The notes under the pieces: generated by a model
What the model was told of the DNA's origin: nothing
Database searches by the model: none
Seen by the model: the letters and a program-made list of their open reading frames with translations, nothing else
Shown: positions 57,444-64,000 of the stretch, one piece after another
Position numbering within the stretch: position 1 is the stretch's first letter
Layout of the letters: each line of letters opens with the position of its first letter
NCBI GenBank assembly: GCA_035196065.1
Contig: CP136575.1
Location: 143,501-207,500, forward strand
DNA from: Sphingobium sp.
Lineage (GTDB): Bacteria; Pseudomonadota; Alphaproteobacteria; Sphingomonadales; Sphingomonadaceae
DNA: 64,000 nucleotides
Reading direction: 5' to 3'
Translations under genes and position numbers: made by a program

Positions 57444-58981
57444 AAGGTTCCACCATCCAGCGTGATCCCGTCAATCAAGCCGCCGGTAATCGCGACATTG
57501 CTCGCCGCCTGGGTCGACATGGTGCCGAGGCCGGAGATATCAGTGTTGGGAATGGTTGCAGACGCTGTGAATGCCGAAGTTCCATTGCCCTTGAGGTAGC
57601 CGGTAAGCGCGATCGCACCCGAGCCGCCCTTCGCCACGCCTAGCGTGCCGCCAATATTGCCCAGCGTGAGGTTGGCTTCATTTACGTCGATCGTCGGATT
57701 GCCGCCAACGCCATCTCCATTGGTGACAACGATTTTGTTGGAACCAGCGGTTAGCGTCCGTCCAGTAACTGTGTCCGCAGCCGTCCGAACGACGAGGCCG
57801 TTCGTCGCCAGGTTATGGAGCGCAAGGGCCTGCCCCGTCAGAGCGATGCTGTCAGCTGCAACCGAGATACCAGTCCCCGCCCCCACATCGATGGTATTGC
57901 CGGTCTTTGTGAGACCGGCCCCTGCAACAATCTGGCCTGCGCCATTGAACTGGACGAAGACAATCGCTGTTGTGCCGAGCGTGCCGCCGGCATCGACAGT
58001 ACAAAGATATCCGATGTCCGCGTTTACAGTCCCCTGTTCGACAAACAGATAAGCCGAGACATGCTCAATCCAGGTCGACAGATCATCCGCGCGAGCCCAA
58101 GCGCCTGCCGCCACGACATAGACGCCGTTAGCCGAAGTGGTCGTCTGGTCTTTCACCAGCACACGGTCGCCGGCAACAAGGGCCACTCCATCGATGGTCA
58201 TGGTACCTGACAGAGACGCGATGTTAGCGGTCGACGCAGCCTTCACTGACGCTTTGGGATCGAGGCCCTGAACCGTAAGATCAACATAGTTTTTGGTGGC
58301 GGCATCCTGCGCTGCAGTCGGGTCGGCTAGACCCGTGATACGCTGACTGTTCAGCGCCACAGCGGCTGTGGGTGCTGCCAACTGATCAAGGCGGTTCGCA
58401 CGGACCCGAACGTCAGTATAGTAGAGGTTGGTGCCTTCCGAGACGTCTGTCGTGGTAAGGGTGATGGCACCGGTGCGCCCTGCAACCGAAGTTACCGGGA
58501 ACGTGATCGCGACGTTGCTGGCGGCCGTGACCCGGCCCTTGGCATCGACCGTGACCTGGCCGACCTGTGTCGCCGAACCATAGGAGCCAGCGGTGACGCC
58601 ACTATTCGCGAGCGTCGCAGCAATGGTCGCATTGGCGGTGCCATTAAACGAGGCCGTGCCGCTTACATCGCCGGACAGGCCAAGCGAACGCGCCGTTGCC
58701 AGCGCGGTTGCAGTCCCGGCATTGCCGGAGATCGAACCCGCAATCGTGCTCGAGAAGGTCTTGATCCCGGCGATCGTCTGATCGCCTGAAATCCCGACAA
58801 ATGCGCCCGGGCCGCCGATGGCGATGACCGACGTAGCCGTGCCGCCAGCGCCTCCCGTGCCGGTGCCGTAGTAGAGTGTGTTGTCCTGCTCGTTGAATGC
58901 GAGCTCGGCATTGGCGAGCGATGCCGGAGCCCCGGCCGCACCACCTGCAGCACGGCGCTTGATACGAAGAGTATTGGCCAT
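57440..58981 (-). CDS. phage tail fibre protein
   Basis: 513 residues, Ala/Thr/Gly-rich with recurring fibre segments ([52 protein letters not shown]). The start [20 protein letters not shown] with [20 protein letters not shown] is the common N-terminal anchor of such proteins and recurs in the next gene ([23 protein letters not shown]). The ATG overlaps the collagen-like gene's stop by one base. It probably forms the fibre shaft to which the S74 protein adds. Confidence 0.85.
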   Translation of the reverse strand: MANTLRIKRRAAGGAAGAPASLANAELAFNEQDNTLYYGTGTGGAGGTATSVIAIGGPGAFVGISGDQTIAGIKTFSSTIAGSISGNAGTATALATARSLGLSGDVSGTASFNGTANATIAATLANSGVTAGSYGSATQVGQVTVDAKGRVTAASNVAITFPVTSVAGRTGAITLTTTDVSEGTNLYYTDVRVRANRLDQLAAPTAAVALNSQRITGLADPTAAQDAATKNYVDLTVQGLDPKASVKAASTANIASLSGTMTIDGVALVAGDRVLVKDQTTTSANGVYVVAAGAWARADDLSTWIEHVSAYLFVEQGTVNADIGYLCTVDAGGTLGTTAIVFVQFNGAGQIVAGAGLTKTGNTIDVGAGTGISVAADSIALTGQALALHNLATNGLVVRTAADTVTGRTLTAGSNKIVVTNGDGVGGNPTIDVNEANLTLGNIGGTLGVAKGGSGAIALTGYLKGNGTSAFTASATIPNTDISGLGTMSTQAASNVAITGGLIDGITLDGGTF

Positions 58982-59241
58982 CAGAAATTACCTCCATCGA
59001 CCAGCCTGGCCGAATTCGTGTTGGTCCACCGGTTGTCGGGGGATGAAAAAATCAGGACATCGCCGCCTTCGGGCTGCGTGAGGTCGACGTCAGACAGATC
59101 ATTGAGTGTGCTAAGCGGGCCCGGCGGTCCCTGAGGACCTTGGGCACCGGTGGCGCCGGTTTCACCGCGCGGGCCAGCAATGCCCTGGGGTTCGATGACG
59201 ATGGTCTGCACCGTCTCGAGGATCTGGATGGTGCTGGTCAT
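58981..59241 (-). CDS. collagen-like phage protein
   Basis: 86 residues with a short collagen triple-helix run ([20 protein letters not shown]) followed by a small domain ending [18 protein letters not shown]. Collagen-like linkers are common in phage tail appendages. Coupled by overlapping codons to both the preceding small gene and the fibre gene. Confidence 0.82.
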   Translation of the reverse strand: MTSTIQILETVQTIVIEPQGIAGPRGETGATGAQGPQGPPGPLSTLNDLSDVDLTQPEGGDVLIFSSPDNRWTNTNSARLVDGGNF

Positions 59242-59549
59242 TCGACATCGAACGTCAAGACCGGCAAGACCTCACGCTCCCCTGCCCCGTTTTCGAGGCC
59301 AATGATCAGCCAAACCCGGCCAGCGCCTGGCTTGAGATTGGCTGTCTGCTCGTCAGTCCAGAGCACTTCGATTTCGCCCGAAGTTGGCGGCGAGCGAATG
59401 GTAATAACTGGCAGAGCGATGTTGGGGCTCTGATCGACGACCAGCGCCGAAAGACCGGTCAGATCTCGTCGATCGCCCGCAGCGAGATCGGCATAGAGCG
59501 TCGCGCGCAGCCGCCTGGTGCCGCCCCGGCGGAGTGTCAGTCTGGTCAT
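59238..59549 (-). CDS. hypothetical tail-module protein
   Basis: 103 residues beginning MTRLTLRRGGTRRLRATLYA and rich in beta-strand-like segments (SALVVDQSPNIALPVITIRS). No family is recognised. The frame continues upstream, but ATG at 59,549 gives a compact protein. Its stop overlaps the collagen-like gene start by 4 bp, so it belongs to the same operon. Confidence 0.65.
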   Translation of the reverse strand: MTRLTLRRGGTRRLRATLYADLAAGDRRDLTGLSALVVDQSPNIALPVITIRSPPTSGEIEVLWTDEQTANLKPGAGRVWLIIGLENGAGEREVLPVLTFDVE

Positions 59550-59617
59550 GCCTGCACCTGTTCGTAAAAGGGCGAGCGGAGGTCGAAACCTCCGCCTGCC
59601 GGGTGAATGTCTTGGGA

Positions 59618-59812
59618 TCAGCCGATCCGGGTAGTCGCCGTCTTGCGGAACAGGACGCCGCCAATGCCGGTGAGCGCCAGGACCACGGTCAGAACGTCGG
59701 CCTGGCTGAGCCCTTCCGGCAAGATGCCGATAGCGCCTGCAACACCCCAGATGCTGCCGATGATCCCGGTCCAGATGGCCTTCGAGGTCCACCAAGGCTT
59801 CAAGTTTTCCAT
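59618..59812 (-). CDS. holin-like small membrane protein
   Basis: 64 residues. Two membrane segments (WTGIIGSIWGVAGAIGIL and VLTVVLALTGIGGVLFRK) and a basic C-terminus are typical of small phage holins encoded beside an endolysin. GAAGTGAC precedes the ATG. Position between lysin and fibre genes supports the call. Confidence 0.65.
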   Translation of the reverse strand: MENLKPWWTSKAIWTGIIGSIWGVAGAIGILPEGLSQADVLTVVLALTGIGGVLFRKTATTRIG

Positions 59813-59895
59813 GTCACTTCTCCAAAGAAAAACCCGCCAGAAGCGGCGGGCGGTTGATCTTGCTTACGCGGGTAAGCAATCGGGCGGCCGAGCGC

Positions 59896-60290
59896 TCAGG
59901 CTTCGTTGGTCGAGAGAGTGCCGGTGGCGGCAAGCTGCACGGGCTTCGCGCTCGCAGGCGCTTTGCGATAGGCCGGCCTGCGCACGGCAATGCAGCGGTC
60001 TTTGGCAATCCGGGTGATGGTCACGCCATCAGACTGGTTGCCGCCAAGCACATGGTAAGCGCCATAATCTTCACCGATATAAAGCCCGACGTGACCTGAT
60101 CCTTGACCGCGGCGGAACACCAGCACATCGCCTAGCTGGGCCTTGTCAGCGGCCTTGCCGAACTTTGCCCAGTTGCGCGCCCAGAGCGGTTGATTAGGCA
60201 GCGCTTTACCAGCGCGCTTGGCGACAATGGCTACAAAGAGCCCGCACCACGGGATCTCGTCATGGTTGTAAACCTTGGCGAGCCCGAGCT
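59896..60290 (-). pseudogene. TIGR02594-type peptidoglycan hydrolase, 5' end lost to IS21
   Basis: The remaining 131 or so codons read KLGLAKVYNHDEIPWCGLFV, then QLGDVLVFRRGQGSGHVGLY with the catalytic Cys (WCGLF) and His (GHVGL) of NlpC/P60-CHAP endolysins. The N-terminal part is missing. The frame now continues 12 codons into the IS21 terminal repeat and begins at an ATG inside the IS (60,327), so a shortened protein could still be made. It is the lysin of the tail/lysis module. Confidence 0.8.
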
Positions 60291-60393
60291 TGTTGATTGT
60301 CGTTGAGAAGTGACCCGTTAGGGGCATAAGTTTTCACTGAGATTTGACCCATGTTTGAACCACACCCTGACCGACCGGTTGGGGGGATGAGGA

Positions 60394-61941
60394 GTGATCA
60401 ACATGGATTTATTGAGTGTGATACGTCGCTGGCGTTTTCGGCAAGGGATGCCGATCCGTGAGATTGTACGGCGGACAGGATTGTCGCGGAACACGATCCG
60501 CAAGTATTTACGTGCAGACACGTTAGAACCGGTATTCAGGGCCTCTGTTCGGCCGAGCAAGCTTGATCCGTTTGCAGAGAAGCTGTCGGGGTGGCTGCGG
60601 ATTGAGGTTGGCAAGTCGCGAAAGCAGAAGCGCACAGCCAAGCAGATGCACGCTGATCTTGTGGTATTGGGCTATGACGGTTCCTACGAGCGGGTTGCAG
60701 CCTTTGTGCGCGCTTGGAAGGCTGAACGCCAACGCGAGCAGCAGACCAGCGGACGCGGCACTTTTGTGCCCTTGGTGTTTGCGGCGGGTGAAGCCTTCCA
60801 GTTCGACTGGAGCGAAGACTGGGCCATTATAGGTGGCAGGCAGACCAAGTTGCAGGTAGCGCATACCAAGCTATCATACAGCCGAGCGTTCATTGTTCGG
60901 GCATATCCACTTCAGACCCACGAGATGCTGTTCGACGCGCTTGCTGAGGCGTTCAGGGTGCTGGGCGGTGTTCCCCAGCGGGGTATTTTTGATAATATGA
61001 GGACGGCGGTCGATCGCATTGGCCGGGGCAAAGTCAGACAGGTCAATGCGCGCTTTGCCGCTATGGCGAGCCATTACCTGTTCGAAGCAGACTTCTGTAA
61101 CCCGGCCTCGGGGTGGGAGAAAGGACAGGTCGAGAAGAACGTGCAGGATGCGCGGCGGCGGCTGTGGCAGCCCCTTAGTGCCTCTGGGCCCAGCTTCCCC
61201 GATATCGATGCCCTGAACGCTTGGCTGGAGGAACATTGCATTGCGCAATGGGGGCATATCAAGCACGGTAGCCTGCCTGGTACCGTGGCTGATGTGCATG
61301 CCGAGGAAGTCGCCAGCTTGATGCCGCAGGGCCGTATCTTCGACGGCTTTGTCGAACACAGCAAGCGGGTATCCCCGACCTGCCTCGTGAACTTTGACCG
61401 TAACCGTTATAGCGTGCCGGCATCGTTTGCGAACCAGCGGGTGAGCCTGCGGATATACCCGAACCGGGTCGTTGTTGTTGCCGAAGGGCAGATCGTGTGC
61501 GAGCATGTTCGGATTATTGAGCGCTCGCACCATATGCCCGGCCAAACGGTGTATGACTGGCGCCACTATCTGGCAGTAATCCAACGCAAGCCCGGTGCCT
61601 TGCGTAACGGGGCACCCTTCACCGAACTGCCGCAAGCGTTCCGGCAGTTGCAAGGGCTGATCCTCAAGCGGCCTGGCGGCGACAGGGAGATGGCCGAGAT
61701 ACTGGCGCTTGTGCTGCATCATGATGAGCAGGCAGTGCTATGCGCGGTCGAGCTTGCCCTTGATGCTGGGGTGGCGACCAAGACCCATGTTCTCAATATC
61801 CTGCATCGTTTGACCGATGGCAAAGCTATCCCGCCAACCCCTATAGATGCACCACAGGCTTTGCGCCTTGCGCGCGAGCCTCTAGCCAATGTCGGGCGCT
61901 ACGATGCCCTCCGGAACAAGGAGGCGCGTCATGCGTCATGA
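60394..61941 (+). CDS. istA: IS21 transposase IstA
   Basis: 515 residues. N-terminal HTH ([20 protein letters not shown]), then an RNase H-like integrase core with acidic residues in [15 protein letters not shown] and [13 protein letters not shown] (DDE arrangement). The C-terminal Mu-type beta domain is near [20 protein letters not shown]. Full length; its stop overlaps istB by 11 bp, typical of the family. Confidence 0.95.
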   Translation: MINMDLLSVIRRWRFRQGMPIREIVRRTGLSRNTIRKYLRADTLEPVFRASVRPSKLDPFAEKLSGWLRIEVGKSRKQKRTAKQMHADLVVLGYDGSYERVAAFVRAWKAERQREQQTSGRGTFVPLVFAAGEAFQFDWSEDWAIIGGRQTKLQVAHTKLSYSRAFIVRAYPLQTHEMLFDALAEAFRVLGGVPQRGIFDNMRTAVDRIGRGKVRQVNARFAAMASHYLFEADFCNPASGWEKGQVEKNVQDARRRLWQPLSASGPSFPDIDALNAWLEEHCIAQWGHIKHGSLPGTVADVHAEEVASLMPQGRIFDGFVEHSKRVSPTCLVNFDRNRYSVPASFANQRVSLRIYPNRVVVVAEGQIVCEHVRIIERSHHMPGQTVYDWRHYLAVIQRKPGALRNGAPFTELPQAFRQLQGLILKRPGGDREMAEILALVLHHDEQAVLCAVELALDAGVATKTHVLNILHRLTDGKAIPPTPIDAPQALRLAREPLANVGRYDALRNKEARHAS

Positions 61942-62710
61942 TCCCGCCAGCGCCGCGATCGTGGTCATGCTACGCGGCCTCAAGATGTACGGCATGGCTG
62001 GCGCCGTCAGCGACCTGATCGAACAGGGTGCCCCTGCGTTCGAAGCGGCTGTGCCGATCCTCTCGCAGCTGCTCAAGGCGGAGATGACCGAACGTGAGGT
62101 CAGATCCATCGCTTACCACATTAAGGCAGCCCGGTTCCCGGCCTACAAGGATCTGGCCGGGTTCGACTTTGCAGCCAGCGAGGTGAATGAAGCCCTCATC
62201 CGTCAACTCCATCGTGGAGATTTTATAGACGGTGCCGACAATATCGTACTGATCGGCGGTCCCGGGACAGGTAAAAGCCACATGGCTACAGCGCTTGGCG
62301 TGCAGGCTGTTGAGCATCACCGCAAAAAGGTCCGCTTCTTCTCCACGGTTGATCTGGTCAATGCGCTGGAACAGGAAAAGGCTATGAATAAAGCTGGCCA
62401 GGTTGCCGAGCGCCTGCTGCGCCTTGATCTCGTCATTCTCGACGAGTTAGGCTATCTGCCGTTCAGTCCATCAGGCGGCGCGCTGCTGTTCCATCTGCTC
62501 TCCAAGCTTTATGAGCAGACCAGCGTCATCATCACCACCAATCTATCGTTCAGCGAATGGGGCGGTGTGTTCGGTGATGCCAAGATGACGACCGCTTTGC
62601 TCGATCGACTTACGCACCACTGCCACATCCTTGAGACCGGGAATGACAGCTTCCGCTTCCGCGCCAGTGCCGCAGCGCCCAAAAACAGAAAGGAAAAACC
62701 AACCTCTTGA
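61931..62710 (+). CDS. istB: IS21 helper ATPase IstB
   Basis: 259 residues, AAA+ DnaC-like ATPase that remodels target DNA for IstA. Walker [10 protein letters not shown] and Walker [18 protein letters not shown] are intact, followed by a sensor region [23 protein letters not shown] at 61,931 lies inside the istA end; the longer frame upstream is overlap only. Confidence 0.95.
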   Translation: MRHDPASAAIVVMLRGLKMYGMAGAVSDLIEQGAPAFEAAVPILSQLLKAEMTEREVRSIAYHIKAARFPAYKDLAGFDFAASEVNEALIRQLHRGDFIDGADNIVLIGGPGTGKSHMATALGVQAVEHHRKKVRFFSTVDLVNALEQEKAMNKAGQVAERLLRLDLVILDELGYLPFSPSGGALLFHLLSKLYEQTSVIITTNLSFSEWGGVFGDAKMTTALLDRLTHHCHILETGNDSFRFRASAAAPKNRKEKPTS

Positions 62711-62795
62711 CCCAAAACCCGCAACGCGGGATATACCAACCACCCGGGTCACTTCTCAGTGAAAATAACGGGTCACTTCTCAACGACAATCAACA

Positions 62796-63353
62796 CTCGA
62801 TGACCAACCAGCTCCAAAACAAACCACCTGCTGTTCACGCACCTTCGGGGAGGCGATCCGAGACAAGCAGCAGGTTCACGATGCCGTGATGAGCTTTGCG
62901 GAACGGGTCTCAGAGAAGGTTCGTCATGCTGGCCAGGTGGCTGGCGCGGTGCAACTGTTCATCCGCACTGACCCGTTCGATCAGAATGCTAACCAGAAGT
63001 CAGTGTCGGGCTCGGCCACGTTTCAGCGACCAACCAGCGACACGCGGCAGATCACAGATGCAGTCTTGCGGATCTTCGAGCGGATCTGGCGTGATGGTTA
63101 TGGCTGGCGCAAGGCTGGGGTTCTTCTGCTCGATCTTGCCGCGCCCAGTGCCGTGCCCGCATCTCTGTTCGATGTGCCCGAACCGCTCGATGGGCTGATG
63201 GAGGCATTAGACCAGATCAATGCCCGTTTTGGGCGAGGCAAAGCCCGTCTGGGCCTGACAGGTAAGAATGCCGAATGGCGGATGAGGCAGGAGAACCTGT
63301 CTCCCAATTTCACCACGCGCTGGGATGATATCCCAACAGCGGTAATGGCATGA
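62796..63353 (+). pseudogene. umuC: umuC 3' fragment
   Basis: From the IS edge an open frame reads LDDQPAPKQTTCCSRTFGEA, then AERVSEKVRHAGQVAGAVQL, and later DALDQ-type INARFGRGKARLGLTG, with FTTRWDDIPTAVMA at the stop. These are the little-finger and C-terminal parts of UmuC (DNA polymerase V). The palm and fingers are missing. Its partner umuD survives only as a 5' piece at 32,736. The IS end coincides with the truncation. Confidence 0.88.
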
Positions 63354-63355
63354 TG

Positions 63356-64000
63356 TTAGTTAGGATCAGGGTACAACTGCTCATCCCTCAAAAACTCATC
63401 CACATCCCCGGCGAACAGAAATTTCCGCTTCCCTGCGCAAGTGGGACACCAAGATCCCCGCTTCACGCTGTTGGCACTTGCAAGCCATTTATGTGCAGGA
63501 TCGAAACCACACTGCCACAGATACTTGGTGGAGGACCTGACATAGCGCCGCGACAGAAGGCTACCACCTCGCCCCTCCGCAATCCGCTGGAGCTGGCCTA
63601 TCGTCAATTTGAGCTCCTGACCTCTCTTAAGACTACTGCATTTTTGACACCAATAGCCTGCCCGAAGCCTTACCGGTTCTGTCACCCATTCGTGCCCCGC
63701 GGAGCACGAGACGCGCATCTTCCATTTGAGGCCTTCCACTTCGCCCAGGAATTTCCCGCCGTGCTGCTCAATGATGTGTAAATACGGGTTGATGTCTCGC
63801 TTGGCACGGCGCGTAGCTGAAGTCCGTTGCCCCATACATTCCTTGCACCAAGCACCCATAAAAATAGATGATGGGACAGCATCCCAGACATGGCCCGCCG
63901 CGCAACGAAATGAGAGTTTTCGACTGTTAGTAATATACTGTGCAGAGAGGCACTCTCCGCCGTGAGCGTGTGCGATTTCTTGGATACGCTTAAGCTCCTG
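63356..64000 (-). CDS. zinc-ribbon repeat protein (N-terminus beyond window)
   Basis: 214 codons are visible and the frame is open to the right edge. At least three repeats follow the pattern C-x4-GHxW-x(10)-G-x-WCxxC: FRCAAGHVW with GAWCKEC, VSCSAGHEW with GYWCQKC, and a variant WQCGFDPAHKW with GSWCPTC. Each should bind zinc in a treble-clef-like fold. Similar proteins are found in phages and mobile elements; a nucleic-acid-binding or nuclease-linked role is possible. The frame supports translation upstream of the internal ATG at 63,859, so that ATG is probably not the true start. Confidence 0.75.
   Translation of the reverse strand, partial: QELKRIQEIAHAHGGECLSAQYITNSRKLSFRCAAGHVWDAVPSSIFMGAWCKECMGQRTSATRRAKRDINPYLHIIEQHGGKFLGEVEGLKWKMRVSCSAGHEWVTEPVRLRAGYWCQKCSSLKRGQELKLTIGQLQRIAEGRGGSLLSRRYVRSSTKYLWQCGFDPAHKWLASANSVKRGSWCPTCAGKRKFLFAGDVDEFLRDEQLYPDPN

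Larger units (their letters stand above)
60291..62795 (+). mobile_element. IS21-family insertion sequence
   Basis: A complete element with 30-bp perfect terminal inverted repeats (60,291-60,320 and 62,766-62,795) beginning TG and ending CA. A second inner repeat pair lies around 60,327-60,345 and 62,748-62,764. It encodes IstA and IstB. The flanks do not share a target duplication and belong to two different genes (endolysin on the left, umuC on the right), so the element has taken part in a deletion or rearrangement after insertion. Confidence 0.92.

Overview
The window looks like the chromosome of a sphingomonad-type alphaproteobacterium. The evidence is an rpmI-rplT-pheS-pheT operon, GC-rich core genes whose closest style is Sphingomonadales, a GTTC-N7-GTTC LexA box and an FNR-type regulator. 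Core chromosome occupies 1 to about 13,860. On the minus strand it carries pheT (cut by the window edge), pheS, rplT, rpmI, an AraC-type regulator, a histidinol-phosphatase-like IMPase, prs, sppA, a small lipoprotein, a nitroreductase and an FNR-like regulator. On the plus strand it carries nadE, tlyA and a universal stress protein with a perfect FNR box.

At 13,871-13,915 lies only the 3' half of a minus-strand initiator tRNA-Met, followed by the tRNA's terminator, with a tyrosine integrase about 1 kb inside. This is the left end of a genomic island that fills the rest of the window. No complete matching tRNA is visible, so the other end should lie beyond 64,000.

The island's centre is a VirB-type type IV secretion operon (39,453-47,560: virB2, B3, B4, B6, B8, B9, B10, B11 and a second virB2). 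It is flanked on both sides by RHS/YD-repeat polymorphic toxin loci, on the plus strand to the left and the minus strand to the right. Each full locus has the order small secreted YD-repeat leader protein, Sec-signal-bearing RHS protein of about 1,450-1,480 residues with a private C-terminal tip, and a small AT-rich immunity-like gene overlapping or abutting the toxin stop. Most of these immunity-like genes encode lipoproteins. The right-hand RHS protein is split into two chains, each with its own signal peptide. Three further RHS pieces lack a proper start; one carries its own tip and immunity-like gene. The T4SS set and order match a Ptl-like (pertussis toxin) layout without VirD4. Together with Sec-exported RHS substrates and lipoprotein immunity genes, this suggests a two-step, T4SS-linked antibacterial toxin system. 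That link is an inference.

The array has grown by duplication. A 613-bp block (integrase 3' end, promoter region and leader gene) recurs 6,222 bp downstream with a single mismatch. The second copy is joined to a fossil virB2-virB3 pair, which marks the crossover. Between RHS loci sit a RloA-RloB-type defence pair, a broken S24 repressor and the 5' end of an SOS-controlled umuD. To the right of the array are IS remnants, a KAP-like P-loop NTPase, a minus-strand phage tail-fibre/lysis module (S74 fibre, fibre, collagen-like, small protein, holin-like, truncated endolysin), a complete IS21-family element, the 3' end of umuC starting exactly at the IS edge, and a zinc-ribbon-repeat protein running off the window.
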